Shown here: positions 17,450-26,505 of the stretch, in pieces
How positions within the stretch are numbered: position 1 is the stretch's first letter
How the letters are laid out: the number at the start of each line of letters is the position of its first letter
Assembly: GCF_003095375.1 (NCBI RefSeq)
Contig: NZ_QEHR01000004.1
Location: 186,001-250,000 of the forward strand
Length of the DNA: 64,000 nucleotides
Reading direction: 5' to 3'
DNA from: Marixanthomonas spongiae
Lineage (GTDB): Bacteria > Bacteroidota > Bacteroidia > Flavobacteriales > Flavobacteriaceae
The notes under the pieces: generated by a model
What the model was told of the DNA's origin: nothing
The model's input: the letters and a program-made list of their open reading frames with translations, nothing else
The model's database searches: none
Translations under genes and position numbers: made by a program

Positions 17450-17899
17450 TTAATTGTCCGAAGCATACCATTCGGCGTAGCTCGTGGCAGTTTCCTGTAG
17501 TTTTAAGGAATGCAATTGTAGGTTATGAGGCAGTCTCTTTTTAAGTTTTTCAGCAAAATCAATCACCATCATTTCGCTGGTAGGTTGATAATCTACCAAT
17601 AATACGTTGTGATCGCGGTTTTTTAATTCTTTTGCCAGTTCAACGTGTGGCGTATTCTTATTAAAAACGGTGGCGTGATCAAAAACATCAACGATTTCTT
17701 CTTTCACAATCTTTTTAAGGTCCCCAAAATCGATGACCATGCCGTATTTTACATGGTCGGTATCATCAATGGGCGTACCAATAACCGTAACCGAAAGCTT
17801 ATAACTGTGGCCGTGCACATTGCGGCACTTGCCGTCGTATCCATACAAGGCGTGGCCGGTTTCAAAAGAAAATTGTTTGGTGATTCGAATCTTGCTCAT
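17450..17899 (-). CDS. queD: 6-carboxytetrahydropterin synthase (QueD family)
   Basis: This 149-residue member of the PTPS/QueD fold has zinc ligands H16, H29 and H31 (VHGHSY) and a catalytic cysteine, C25, in KCRNVHGHS. VIDFGDLK near residue 54 and the C-terminal ETATSYAEW with its glutamate complete the active site. QueD makes 6-carboxy-tetrahydropterin from dihydroneopterin triphosphate in the queuosine/7-deazaguanine pathway. Other queuosine genes are not in this window. A TATCTTTG -7 box lies just upstream at 17924-17917. Confidence 0.9.
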   Translation of the reverse strand: MSKIRITKQFSFETGHALYGYDGKCRNVHGHSYKLSVTVIGTPIDDTDHVKYGMVIDFGDLKKIVKEEIVDVFDHATVFNKNTPHVELAKELKNRDHNVLLVDYQPTSEMMVIDFAEKLKKRLPHNLQLHSLKLQETATSYAEWYASDN

Positions 17900-17916
17900 A
17901 ACTGTATTTTATGGTG

Positions 17917-17924
17917 CAAAGATA
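17917..17924 (-). promoter_or_regulatory. -7 element for queD
   Basis: The minus strand reads TATCTTTG, an exact TAnnTTTG match, 18 bp upstream of the queD ATG. There is no clear -33 TTTG. Confidence 0.5.
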
Positions 17925-17973
17925 GCAGTTTTAAGCACACTAATTTTTCTGAAAAACATATCAGTTTCTGAAG

Positions 17974-17981
17974 TATATTTG
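17974..17981 (+). promoter_or_regulatory. -7 element for the 2OG-Fe(II) oxygenase gene
   Basis: TATATTTG matches TAnnTTTG 28 bp upstream of the ATG at 18009. Together with the queD box it forms a back-to-back promoter region only ~50 bp apart. Confidence 0.5.
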
Positions 17982-18008
17982 CGCACTTTTATTTTTCATA
18001 TCTAAGCA

Positions 18009-18644
18009 ATGGAAGAATTGTTTGAGCAGTTGGATTTTGCCGTAAATCCTGTTTTTGAAACTATTATTGAAGACATTCAAACCCAGAAGTTTTCAATTAT
18101 TGACAATTTTTTTTCTTCGGAAGAAGTTGTTCAACTTCGGGATTCGTTATTGGAAAAATACAAAGCAGACCGATTTAAAAAATCAGCTATCGGAAATCGA
18201 GTACAAGAAGAAATCCATACCGAAATACGCGGCGATTTCATACTGTGGATGGATCAAAATAAAGCTACCCCAACCGAGCAGTTGTTTTTCGATAAAATCA
18301 ACGAATTGGTTGAGTATTTAAACAGAACGTGTTTTCTAGGTATTTTACACAAAGAATTTCATTATGCCGTGTACCCCACTGGTACCTTTTATGCAAAGCA
18401 TCTTGACACATTTCAAAATGATGACAGACGAAAGTTATCTGTAGTGTGCTATTTGAACGAAGCCAATTGGCCCAGGGAAAACGGTGGCGAACTGAGTTTG
18501 TATCTAGAAAATAATGAAGTACTTGATGTATTACCACTTCCGGGACGCGTGGTTATTTTTGAAAGTCAAGAACTGGAACACGAAGTGAAAGTTGTAAAAG
18601 CTTCCGAACGGTACAGCATCACCGGTTGGCTGAAAAGCCGCTAA
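18009..18644 (+). CDS. 2-oxoglutarate/Fe(II)-dependent oxygenase (prolyl 4-hydroxylase-like)
   Basis: This 211-residue soluble protein has the full facial triad: H131-x-D133 (YAKHLDTF) and H191 (ELEHEV), with R201 (SERYSITGW) placed to bind 2-oxoglutarate. The spacing and the RKLSVVCYLN and GGELSLY strands match the P4Hc/SM-20 class, which hydroxylates protein prolines or related targets using O2 and 2-oxoglutarate. The target is unknown. Residues 1-90 form an N-terminal helical cap. Its stop abuts the end of a minus-strand small gene (18645). Confidence 0.88.
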   Translation: MEELFEQLDFAVNPVFETIIEDIQTQKFSIIDNFFSSEEVVQLRDSLLEKYKADRFKKSAIGNRVQEEIHTEIRGDFILWMDQNKATPTEQLFFDKINELVEYLNRTCFLGILHKEFHYAVYPTGTFYAKHLDTFQNDDRRKLSVVCYLNEANWPRENGGELSLYLENNEVLDVLPLPGRVVIFESQELEHEVKVVKASERYSITGWLKSR

Positions 18645-18743
18645 TCATCGGTTTTTATATTTTTTGTAAACGACCACCACTACTACCAATATAGCGAGGA
18701 TTAAAAACAATCCGGGCCCGCCAATAAATTCTAAAAAGTCCAA
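18645..18743 (-). CDS. Candidate 32-residue single-pass membrane peptide
   Basis: This short frame reads MDFLEFIGGPG, then a ~16-residue hydrophobic stretch of L, I, A and V (six valines in a row), and ends YKKYKNR. It fits a single-pass membrane peptide with a positively charged cytoplasmic tail. It would start at TTG 18743, two codons after an in-frame stop, and ends one base from the convergent oxygenase gene. It lies 12 bp downstream of the 170-residue gene on the same strand, as a third member of the MATE unit. No ribosome-binding site decides it. The strongest argument is that the frame fills the gap exactly with membrane-peptide composition. Confidence 0.45.
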   Translation of the reverse strand: MDFLEFIGGPGLFLILAILVVVVVVYKKYKNR

Positions 18744-18755
18744 GTATTACTTTTT

Positions 18756-19268
18756 TTATTTAAATGTATCGATAAATTCTTTGTAGAAATTGATAAAAGG
18801 CTGCAATACCTGTGTCCAATCTGAAAACTGTAAAGAATATTCAGTCGTTAGCTCGAAAGCACCATCTTTATAAACCCCTGTGATATGCGGTTCAAATGTT
18901 CCCTTCTTTGCAATTTCATTTAAATGAGCAACTGATTCAGAAGTTTTAAAAAAGTGATTGATATTGATGTTTTCAGATTTAATCTTAAATCTTTTTTTGT
19001 TTTTTGAAAATAAAGTTGAAAAATGACTTTTAGTGATAAGCTCAAAGTTCAACCTTTTCTTTTGAGTAGTAATCTTACATTCAATTAAACCATTAAAGCA
19101 CGTTCCAGTGTCATTTTTAATGATAATTAAATGGTCTTTATAATATAGTGTTAAAAGATATATAATATAAGGGCTTCGAACACCGCCTCCAAGACTAACA
19201 ACTTTTTCTTCAGAAGAAAATTTTGCATTCTCAGTTTCAGCTATCCTTAAAAATTCAGCTTCAACCAT
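18756..19268 (-). CDS. Hypothetical protein, 170 aa, in the MATE unit
   Basis: I do not recognise this protein. It is soluble, with no signal peptide, and rich in K, N, I and F. Its first half is beta-rich (VVSLGGGVRSPYIIYLLTLYYKD; LIIIKNDTG), and its second half is amphipathic (FEPHITGVYKDGAF; FINFYKEFIDTF). The DNA is more AT-rich than its neighbours, which may point to relaxed selection or recent acquisition. It lies 16 bp downstream of the MATE transporter on the same strand and 12 bp upstream of a candidate membrane peptide, so all three are probably one transcript. Confidence 0.65.
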   Translation of the reverse strand: MVEAEFLRIAETENAKFSSEEKVVSLGGGVRSPYIIYLLTLYYKDHLIIIKNDTGTCFNGLIECKITTQKKRLNFELITKSHFSTLFSKNKKRFKIKSENININHFFKTSESVAHLNEIAKKGTFEPHITGVYKDGAFELTTEYSLQFSDWTQVLQPFINFYKEFIDTFK

Positions 19269-19284
19269 AAAGTCAAAACTACAA

Positions 19285-20613
19285 TTAAACCTCCTTATTT
19301 AAATATTTTCTTCGGAATTTTATCACCAATCCGCCGGCCCGTATCAACATCCATACAAAAAAGGCAATCCAGATGGCGTATAGTTTCAGCCCAAAATAAT
19401 CTGAAATAAGCAACGCAGGCGTAAAGCCTAAAAAGGTGGCGACCAACAATAAATTGCGCAAATATTTTGCTTCGCCCAAGCCTTTAAAGATTCCGTCGAA
19501 CATAAAGGCGATGGCATTTACCGGTTGCATGAGCAACACAATCCAAAACACCGAACTGAACAACACCAAAACTGTGGCTTCTTTATTGAACAGCAGCCCA
19601 ATTTCGTCATACGCCAACGCACAGCCCGCCATTAATATGAGGGCGATCAAGATAGCGTATTTGCTTATTTTTTTGCTCAATACCCAAAGCGATTTATAAT
19701 CTTTTGCACCTAATAAGCGCCCGCCAATGGCATTACCGGCATTGGCATACCCATCGATAAAAAAACTGAAAAACAACCAAATGTTCATTAAAATACTCTG
19801 GGCAGCGATGTAGTTTTTACCGTAATCGGTTGCGTAGGCGTTTGCCAAATAAATAGCAAAGTTTAACGCTGCCGTACGCACAAAAAGGTTGGCGGCCATC
19901 AATAACAATGGCTTCAGTTGTGGATTGATATTGAAACTCAACTTTAAATGAAACGGTGTTTTTTTCCAGAAAAACCACAACGCCATTACCAGCATGACGC
20001 TCTGCGCCGCCAAACTTGCGTAGGCAGCACCTTTTAAATGCAGTGGTGGGATTACACCTTCTACACCATACACCAGCAAATAATCCAAAACGACATTCAC
20101 GAATGCTCCGGTAAGGCTGCATTTCATCGCCCAATAGGTGTTTTGCAGCCCACGGAAAATCCCAAAAATGGCAAAGGTGACCAAGGTTAGCGGATAGCCG
20201 ATGGCCCGAATGCGGTAATAATCGGCCGAGTAGCTTAAAATAAGCCCTTCGGCATTGTACAAACTGAAAATGGCTTCAGAAAAAAGAGCAGTTATTCCGT
20301 AAATAAATAGGCTCAATACCAAGTTGAACCCAATGGCCTGCGGAATCAAGGTTTTAACTGCGTGCAACCTATTGGCACCCAGATGTTGCGATACAATGGC
20401 TGAAATGGCTGTTTTGGTCTGTGCAACAATCCAAATAATGGCCGATAGGAACGACCCCACCAGCCCGGCGGCCGCCAATGCTTCGACCGAATGTTTTTCC
20501 ACATTGCCAATCACGGCGATATCGGTCAACGAAATCAACGGTTCGGCTATTCCCGCGATAATGGCCGGGATGGCTATTTTATTAATGCTCTTAAAACTGA
20601 TCTGTGTGTTCAA
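19285..20613 (-). CDS. MATE-family efflux transporter (DinF-like)
   Basis: This 442-residue inner-membrane antiporter has twelve predicted helices in two six-helix halves. Typical MATE/DinF features are ITDIAVIGN at the start of TM1 (residues ~29-37), the conserved QTKTAISAIVSQHLGA loop (~64-79) and the ANAYATDYGKNYIAAQSI stretch in the second half. Family members export cationic compounds with Na+ or H+, or act in oxidative or acid tolerance. The start is TTG at 20613, because no ATG is in frame nearby; the -7 box TATTTTTG at 20640-20633 lies 20 bp upstream and fits it. Two small genes follow on the same strand. Confidence 0.92.
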   Translation of the reverse strand: MNTQISFKSINKIAIPAIIAGIAEPLISLTDIAVIGNVEKHSVEALAAAGLVGSFLSAIIWIVAQTKTAISAIVSQHLGANRLHAVKTLIPQAIGFNLVLSLFIYGITALFSEAIFSLYNAEGLILSYSADYYRIRAIGYPLTLVTFAIFGIFRGLQNTYWAMKCSLTGAFVNVVLDYLLVYGVEGVIPPLHLKGAAYASLAAQSVMLVMALWFFWKKTPFHLKLSFNINPQLKPLLLMAANLFVRTAALNFAIYLANAYATDYGKNYIAAQSILMNIWLFFSFFIDGYANAGNAIGGRLLGAKDYKSLWVLSKKISKYAILIALILMAGCALAYDEIGLLFNKEATVLVLFSSVFWIVLLMQPVNAIAFMFDGIFKGLGEAKYLRNLLLVATFLGFTPALLISDYFGLKLYAIWIAFFVWMLIRAGGLVIKFRRKYLNKEV

Positions 20614-20632
20614 AGCGAGTTGATTGAGTGGG

Positions 20633-20640
20633 CAAAAATA
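20633..20640 (-). promoter_or_regulatory. -7 element for the MATE unit
   Basis: The minus strand reads TATTTTTG, an exact TAnnTTTG match, 20 bp upstream of the TTG start. It supports that start over anything further upstream. Confidence 0.5.
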
Positions 20641-20652
20641 GCGGTCTAAACC

Positions 20653-21153
20653 TTAAAAGACCAACTCATAGCAATAAAAAGGGTGTTCGCTTTGCTTTGG
20701 AAAATAAATGGAACTTAGTTTTTGATAACCACGGGCTTTATAAAACTTTTGGTTGCGTTTGTTTTGGCTGAAGGTGTCCAACCGAACGGAAACCGCACCA
20801 CTGTCTTTAGCCCTTTGTTCGGCAAAATCCATTAAGCGCTTGGCGTAGCCTTTGTGTTGATGTTTTGGATGGATGGCCAAACGGTGGATGTAATAGTTGT
20901 TGCCATCTTCGGTAAGCCAAGTAACAGTATTGTATTCTTCGTCTTTTAAAGTTGAAAGAACAATGCTACCAATGATATTCCCTGAAATGACAAGCACGTA
21001 TAGCTCGCCTCGTTTTGTGTCTTTTTGAGATGCAGCTTTGGTAGGATAGTGCTCATTCCATTGAAAAATGTTTTCGGTCAACATTTTAGCGGCGCAGGCG
21101 CGGGTTATCGCGACAATTTCTTCGATTTCCGTGGTTTTTGCTTTCCGAATCAT
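20653..21153 (-). CDS. GNAT-family N-acetyltransferase
   Basis: This 166-residue acetyl-CoA-dependent acetyltransferase carries the GNAT motif A at ~90-110 (IHRLAIHPKHQHKGYAKRLMDFAEQRA), where QHKGYA supplies the pyrophosphate-binding Q/RxxGxG/A turn. The tail has NQKFYKARGYQ, the usual motif B. The N-terminus IRKAKTTEIEEI is the standard beta-1/alpha-1 entry. The substrate cannot be inferred. It is on the same strand as the MATE unit and ends 40 bp before its start, but the MATE gene has its own -7 box. Confidence 0.88.
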   Translation of the reverse strand: MIRKAKTTEIEEIVAITRACAAKMLTENIFQWNEHYPTKAASQKDTKRGELYVLVISGNIIGSIVLSTLKDEEYNTVTWLTEDGNNYYIHRLAIHPKHQHKGYAKRLMDFAEQRAKDSGAVSVRLDTFSQNKRNQKFYKARGYQKLSSIYFPKQSEHPFYCYELVF

Positions 21154-21237
21154 TTTAGTTAAAAAAGTTTTACTCTAATTAAGAGGCTTTGCTATGACCG
21201 AAAATATAGCTTTTCAGTAAAACAAAATCCGTAAAAC

Positions 21238-21271
21238 AAAAAAAGCAAGGCCTTTTTAAAACCTTGCTTTT
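21238..21271 (-). terminator. Terminator downstream of tRNA-Ala
   Basis: Arms aaaagcaagg (21241-21250) and ccttgctttt (21262-21271) form a perfect 10-bp stem. On the minus strand a T-rich tract follows. It ends four bases from the tRNA 3' end. Confidence 0.8.
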
Positions 21272-21274
21272 AAG

Positions 21275-21348
21275 TGGAGCATATCGGAGTCGAACCGATG
21301 ACCTTTTGGCTGCCAGCCAAACGCTCTAGCCAACTGAGCTAATGCCCC
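21275..21348 (-). tRNA. tRNA-Ala (anticodon GGC)
   Basis: The minus strand folds as a cloverleaf. The acceptor stem is GGGGCAT/ATGCTCC with one G-U, and the D-loop is TAGCTCAGTTGGCTAGAG. The anticodon stem TTTGG/CCAAA holds loop CTGGCAG, giving anticodon GGC, and the T-arm is CGGTTCGACTCCG. The discriminator is A, and CCA is not encoded in the DNA, so it must be added enzymatically. It reads GCC and GCU codons. It is a single gene with its own terminator, downstream of the hydrolase gene on the same strand. Confidence 0.95.
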
Positions 21349-21391
21349 AATTGTGGAATGCGAAAATAAGCAATTTTTTAAAAGTATGGCA

Positions 21392-22234
21392 TTATTTTAA
21401 AAAATCTATGGTAAAATTAACAACTTCCTGCATCGGGGAAGGTAACCCGCCTTTTTCCCAAGGGTGCTTAGTGCCAAAAACGTGGTTGGCGTCTTCGATG
21501 ATTTTCAAGGTGCTTTCTGGACTCCATTGGTGCAAGTTTTTGGCTTCTGCAGCCGAAACTGTAGAATCGTTACCCCCGTGAACGATCAACTGCGGAATTT
21601 CCAACTGTTCAACCGCTCTTTTAATGGTGAGCCGCTCTTCATTTTCTTTAAAATTGGTGTAAAACTGAAAGTAGTGTGGCATTTGTTGCTTAGTGCGGCC
21701 GTTTTCAACGTATTTAACGCCTTTTTCTTTCCATTCCTTAAATTCGTTGCTGCCTTCCTTAAAACGGACTTTATAATCACTTACGCCTGCCCAAGTGACG
21801 ACTTTTTTTATTTTATCGTTTTCTTCGGCTTTAATCAATGCGATTCCACCGCCACGGCTGTGGCCAATCAACGAAATGTTTTTCACTTCGGCTTCTTGCA
21901 CATAGCGTTTGGTAGTTGCAACATAGTCGATCACGTACTCTAAATCGTCCAGTTCTTTGGTGTAATTGTTTTGGGCAAAAGCCTCCAAATCTGGAAAATC
22001 AATGGGCTCATCCACCGTCCCACCATTGTAAGAAAAATTGAATTTTATAAAGAAGAAACCGGCCTTGGCAAACGCTTCTGCCACTAAATGCCAAGCACCC
22101 CAATCTTTAAAACCTTTGTAGCCATGGCAAAAAATGACTATGGGTTTTGGTTTTTGGGTTTCGGTAAAATACACATCGTAAACAATGGGTTTTTTGTGCG
22201 CTCTATGCAGTATGTTATTGTGTTCAATCATCAT
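21392..22234 (-). CDS. Alpha/beta hydrolase (dienelactone hydrolase-like)
   Basis: This 280-residue cytoplasmic alpha/beta hydrolase has the oxyanion region FCHGYKGFKDWG (~35-46), the nucleophile S126 in GHSRGG, an aspartate in GGNDSTVSA near 238, and a histidine in ANHVFGTKHPW near 264. The family includes esterases, carboxylesterases and acyl-peptide hydrolases; the substrate is unknown. The start codon ATG (22234) overlaps the addB stop by four bases (ATGA), so it is translationally coupled to addB. I know of no functional link to double-strand-break repair, so the coupling may only reflect compact genome layout. Confidence 0.88.
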   Translation of the reverse strand: MMIEHNNILHRAHKKPIVYDVYFTETQKPKPIVIFCHGYKGFKDWGAWHLVAEAFAKAGFFFIKFNFSYNGGTVDEPIDFPDLEAFAQNNYTKELDDLEYVIDYVATTKRYVQEAEVKNISLIGHSRGGGIALIKAEENDKIKKVVTWAGVSDYKVRFKEGSNEFKEWKEKGVKYVENGRTKQQMPHYFQFYTNFKENEERLTIKRAVEQLEIPQLIVHGGNDSTVSAAEAKNLHQWSPESTLKIIEDANHVFGTKHPWEKGGLPSPMQEVVNFTIDFLK

Positions 22235-25002
22235 TCAATTTCTTTTTCAGTGAACGGAATTTCTTTAGTGCAGATTTCCAAGATTAATTTTTTCAATTCC
22301 ACAGCAAACGCATCCAGTGTTGCTTGCGTAATGATTTGGTCTTTTGCACCGCCCCGGACTTTTTCTTTCTTTCCGAACTTTAAAAATCCGTTGTTGAGGT
22401 TCTTAAAAGATATAATGCCGGCTTCAGTATTTTCAAAGGGCTTTTCGTGGTTGAACATCAACGCATATGCCAATACCTGAAACGACTTGCTGTATTTATA
22501 ATCTAAGGAAATTTCTTCCCAATCTACCAATTCTACGTTATTTTGTGCCACTTTTCCGGTTTTATAATCGATAATGCGCAATTGACCGTTGTATTGGTCC
22601 ACGCGGTCCACCTTTCCCCTTATTTTTACTGGAAATGGTAATTCTGAAATGGGGAGGTCAACGTCTAAATTGTTTTCAATGGAAATAATCTTTATCTCGT
22701 TGCCGGCTTTTATTTCTGAAATTTCGTGGTTGATGAAATTTTCAATGTAGCGTTTCGCCACCTCAAAAATGATAAGGTTTTTGCCTTTATCGAAGGTTCC
22801 GCCTTTGAACGTATCTTTAAATTGCTTGGTGACTTCTTCTTCAATTTTTGGTTTTAAATTGTTTAATATTTCCGAAGTGAGCAGCTTTCCCTCATGCGGT
22901 TTGTAAAATATTTCCAAGGTATCATGAACAATGGTACCAAGCGTATTGGCTGCAACGGTTTCTTCCACTTCTTCGGTTTCTTGGAGTCGCAATATTTTCT
23001 GAAAATAAAAATCAATTGGGTTACGTATGTAGCTGGTTAGTGCCGAAGGAGAGAACCCTTTGCCGGCAATTTCCTGCAATCGTTGCATTACCGCATCTGT
23101 TTTTTCGATGGTTTTCATTGTTTGTACCGTTGGCGTGATTTTAGGCGACAAAACCGTTTTGGAAATAGTATGGTTGGCTTGCTTTTCAATTTCCAACTGC
23201 AGTAGAAAACGGCTTTTTTCGCCTGTGTTTATGCCTTCGGAATGATTGTTATACAACAACGTAACCTCTTTGGCCCGTTGTAGCATATGGTAAAAATGAT
23301 AGGTGTAAATAGCATCTTTTTCGGTATAAAGCGGCAGGTTGAACTCTTTTTTCAAATCGTAAGTAATAAACGATGCGTTCGATTTGCCAGTGGGTAATAC
23401 CCCTTCATTGACCGAGGTAACGATGATGTTTTCAAAATCGAGCACCCGGGTTTCCAAGACACCCATAATTTGTAACCCTTCATACGCATCACCTTCAAAA
23501 TCCAGCGAGGTGGTGGCCACCAGTTCGGCGAACAGGCTTTGAACGGTCTTTACCGAGTCTAAATGTGGGTAATCATGGTTTAAAGCTTCGATCTTGCTGA
23601 ATATCTGGTATAGTTGATACAAAACAACGCGTTGCACAGGGTTTTCCTGAAATTGCTTCTTCAGCTCGTTCAGTATCTTCAAACAATTTGTTACAGCTGT
23701 TTCGCTTTTATTTCCCCAATCTTGAAATAAGAGGGCAACCATTTTAGCATCCTCTTTATCTGAAAACTGCGAGATGTCCTTACTGCTGAGATGGGTTTTG
23801 TTTTCAGTGCTTATTTTATGTGAAATATCTGAAGCACTGGAGAGCAAAACCGTTCCTAAGGGATGGTTGATTAGGCTTAAAATATCCTTATAGTACATCC
23901 ACTTTGATTGTTCTTTTGATGCTCCTGAAACAACTGAGTGCAACGATAATAGGAGTTCAAAAAATAATGTGGCCGGAACGTTCTTGAGCACTGCACCCAT
24001 GGTTACATTCACCGAATCGACATTGGGTGGCAGGGAGTGAAGCATTGGGATGAGCAAATTCTCGTCGGCCAAAACCACTGCGGTTTTATGGAGTTTTTCT
24101 TTGGAATAACCCGCCAAAAGTTCGCCCACATACTTTGCTTGGCCTATATTTTTTTGCACTTCTACAAAATGAATGTCTTTTTTAGCTTTAAAATGGTCGG
24201 TGATGCCTTGCGGTCTGTTTTTTTCTTTGTTGGCAGATTCGTTTTTATAATATCCCCATTTTTTTAAGTACCTTCTTATGAAAAGTGAAGCACTATGTTT
24301 GGGGTCGTTCATAAAGGTTTCATCGGCATCCCAATACACTTCTGTATTACCGGTTTGCAATAGGTGTTGTATAATGTGTTGCTCGGCGGCGTTTAAAGCA
24401 TTAAAGCCTATAAAAGCATATTTTTCGTTTTTACGTTCTTTACTGTAGGTTTTTATTTTTTCTGAAGCCACTCGATACACCAGTCCTTGATATCCTATAG
24501 CTTCTTTTAGCAGTATTTGTTTTATGTTGTTGTACAAATCCAACAGACTGTTCCAGAATTGCAGGTATTTTTCAATAAGTTCGGTTTTCTCTTCTTGTAA
24601 GTTCCAGCGCTCCAAAGTTTTTATGCTGCCCAAATATGTGAAGAAAGCTTTTGGATCGACCAAATAGCGGTCAATTTCATTAAAATCGTTAAGCAGTGTG
24701 GGTGCCCAGGTGCTGTAGTTTTCAAAGTTCCCTTTTTCAGAAAAAGAAGCAGTGTTTAAATAAACTTGGTAGCTTTTAAAAAGTAGTTCGGTACTATCTA
24801 TGATCGAAAGGCCCGAGACCTGTTCTATAAAAGTTTCAATACTGATTATTTTCGGTAAAAACGAAGCCGTCTGTGCGTGTTTTCCCAAATAGTTTTTAAG
24901 GAAACCACCGGCGCGTTTACTGGGTAGGACGAGCGTAAGTTCGGCAATGTCATCGTGGTTTTTTTTTAAGCTAAGCAGGGTTTCTTCCAAAAATGTTTGC
25001 AT
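22231..25002 (-). CDS. addB: AddB-like PD-(D/E)XK nuclease subunit
   Basis: This 923-residue protein is the nuclease/inactive-helicase partner of AddA in double-strand-break processing. The N-terminal half is a degenerate UvrD-like helicase (LTLVLPSKRAGGFLKNYL at ~22-39 replaces an intact Walker A). The C-terminal nuclease domain has SPSALTSYIRNPIDFY (~640-655) and the core GKVDRVDQ...RIIDYKTGKV near 815-835, with D, D and K of the PD-(D/E)XK site. No clear four-cysteine iron-sulfur cluster is seen. The matching addA lies at 27824-31003 on the same strand, separated by ompA and kbl. Confidence 0.9.
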   Translation of the reverse strand: MQTFLEETLLSLKKNHDDIAELTLVLPSKRAGGFLKNYLGKHAQTASFLPKIISIETFIEQVSGLSIIDSTELLFKSYQVYLNTASFSEKGNFENYSTWAPTLLNDFNEIDRYLVDPKAFFTYLGSIKTLERWNLQEEKTELIEKYLQFWNSLLDLYNNIKQILLKEAIGYQGLVYRVASEKIKTYSKERKNEKYAFIGFNALNAAEQHIIQHLLQTGNTEVYWDADETFMNDPKHSASLFIRRYLKKWGYYKNESANKEKNRPQGITDHFKAKKDIHFVEVQKNIGQAKYVGELLAGYSKEKLHKTAVVLADENLLIPMLHSLPPNVDSVNVTMGAVLKNVPATLFFELLLSLHSVVSGASKEQSKWMYYKDILSLINHPLGTVLLSSASDISHKISTENKTHLSSKDISQFSDKEDAKMVALLFQDWGNKSETAVTNCLKILNELKKQFQENPVQRVVLYQLYQIFSKIEALNHDYPHLDSVKTVQSLFAELVATTSLDFEGDAYEGLQIMGVLETRVLDFENIIVTSVNEGVLPTGKSNASFITYDLKKEFNLPLYTEKDAIYTYHFYHMLQRAKEVTLLYNNHSEGINTGEKSRFLLQLEIEKQANHTISKTVLSPKITPTVQTMKTIEKTDAVMQRLQEIAGKGFSPSALTSYIRNPIDFYFQKILRLQETEEVEETVAANTLGTIVHDTLEIFYKPHEGKLLTSEILNNLKPKIEEEVTKQFKDTFKGGTFDKGKNLIIFEVAKRYIENFINHEISEIKAGNEIKIISIENNLDVDLPISELPFPVKIRGKVDRVDQYNGQLRIIDYKTGKVAQNNVELVDWEEISLDYKYSKSFQVLAYALMFNHEKPFENTEAGIISFKNLNNGFLKFGKKEKVRGGAKDQIITQATLDAFAVELKKLILEICTKEIPFTEKEIE

Positions 25003-25014
25003 ACCCTAAAAATA

Positions 25015-25045
25015 AGAAACGCCCCCGATTTACGGAGGCGTTTCT
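25015..25045 (-). terminator. Terminator downstream of ompA
   Basis: Arms agaaacgcc (25015-25023) and ggcgtttct (25037-25045), with a T-rich 3' side on the minus strand, separate ompA from addB. AddB therefore needs its own promoter. Confidence 0.7.
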
Positions 25046-25070
25046 GCTATTTATTTAAGCGTGTCGCTTA

Positions 25071-26471
25071 TTACTTATCCCTGTTTTTGTTAAGGGAAAT
25101 TTCAACACGTCGGTTTTGCTGTCTTCCAGCAGCTGTTTTGTTAGTAGCAACTGGTCGCTCTTCACCATAACCTTCAGAAGTCAATCTGTTGGCTGGCATA
25201 CCGATAGTGGTTAAGTAATCCATTACAGAAGCTGCTCTTTCTTTAGAAAGCTTCATATTGTAAGCATCACTACCTCTACTATCTGTGTGTCCTTCAATAT
25301 GGAACACGGTATTTGGATACTCCTTCATAATGTCTGCGATGCTCTGTAGTGCACCGTAAGACTCTTGACGGATGGTAGCTTTATCGTAATCAAACAAGAT
25401 AGTTTTAGAATACTCGTTGATTTCTTTAATTACCTCAACAGTTACTTCTGGACAACCGTTGTTAGCAACAGTACCAGCAACATCAGGACATTGGTCATCT
25501 TTATCCAATACACCGTCGCCATCTCTATCTTCGTATGGGCAACCGTTGTTGGAAGCAGGTCCTGCTTCGTTAGGACACTCATCGTCTTTGTCAGCGATTC
25601 CGTCTCCATCAGCATCAGGACAACCGTTCAATGCAGCCAATCCAGCAACTGTAGGACAGTCGTCTTGAGGATCTGGGATTCCATCACCATCAGTGTCAGG
25701 ACAACCGTTGAACTCTGCTAAACCAGCAGTTTCTGGACATGCATCGTTTCTGTCCTCAATGCCGTCACCGTCAGTGTCAGGACAACCGTTGAATTCTGGA
25801 AGGCCGGGAGTTTCTGGACACTCATCATTTTGATCGTAGATGCCGTCTCCATCGGTGTCTTTTCCACCAAACTTAAACAAGATACCAGCAGAATGTTGGA
25901 AATGCTTTACACCGTAATCATCTTCAAAGGCATGTTTATAAGTTGATTGTAGGTTTAACGCTACGTTTTCGGCGAACCAGATTTTAATACTGGCCAAACC
26001 GTTGGCAGTACCAAAGCCTATGTCGTCAACCCAGGTGTAACCACCACCAACACCAAGAGATGGATCAAACCATCCGCCTGGACCGTTGATCAGGTCTCTA
26101 AAGCTATATCTAATTTCACCATCTGCAGCATAGTAGCTCATATCGTCTACACTCACATCACCAACTTTATCGATTCTGTTAATAGAACCAACAGCAGTAA
26201 AAGTGAAACCGCTACCTACATATCGGCTTACGGCAATTTTAGATACAGAAGGTAAAATGTTCCAGTGGTCATTTACGTTGAAGTATTCGTCAAAAAACTC
26301 GCCTCTCATTGGGGAATTTTCTGTTTGACCGTCCTCAAGGCCAACGGGAAAGACGTCAACAGCATTGACACCAATCTCAAAAGCCCAAGGGTTGTTTTCG
26401 TCCTGTGCGTTCGCTACGCCAATACCCATAAATAGGATGGCAGCAACTAATAAACTGTTAAGATGTTTCAT
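25071..26471 (-). CDS. OmpA-family outer membrane protein with thrombospondin type 3 repeats
   Basis: This 466-residue protein has a signal peptide at 1-22 (...GIGVANAQ), then a ~180-residue beta-barrel-like domain. About five calcium-binding TSP3 repeats follow at ~205-345 (recurrent DTDGDGI / NDECPE / NGCP units). The C-terminal OmpA domain at ~350-460 binds peptidoglycan ([27 protein letters not shown]; the NRRVEI end). It probably tethers the outer membrane to the cell wall and is likely abundant. Its promoter is the best match to the Bacteroidota consensus in the window (26506-26536). It is monocistronic, with a terminator downstream. Confidence 0.95.
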   Translation of the reverse strand: MKHLNSLLVAAILFMGIGVANAQDENNPWAFEIGVNAVDVFPVGLEDGQTENSPMRGEFFDEYFNVNDHWNILPSVSKIAVSRYVGSGFTFTAVGSINRIDKVGDVSVDDMSYYAADGEIRYSFRDLINGPGGWFDPSLGVGGGYTWVDDIGFGTANGLASIKIWFAENVALNLQSTYKHAFEDDYGVKHFQHSAGILFKFGGKDTDGDGIYDQNDECPETPGLPEFNGCPDTDGDGIEDRNDACPETAGLAEFNGCPDTDGDGIPDPQDDCPTVAGLAALNGCPDADGDGIADKDDECPNEAGPASNNGCPYEDRDGDGVLDKDDQCPDVAGTVANNGCPEVTVEVIKEINEYSKTILFDYDKATIRQESYGALQSIADIMKEYPNTVFHIEGHTDSRGSDAYNMKLSKERAASVMDYLTTIGMPANRLTSEGYGEERPVATNKTAAGRQQNRRVEISLNKNRDK

Positions 26472-26505
26472 ATTCGATTGTTTAATTTTTAAGTGTTAAT
26501 TAGAG

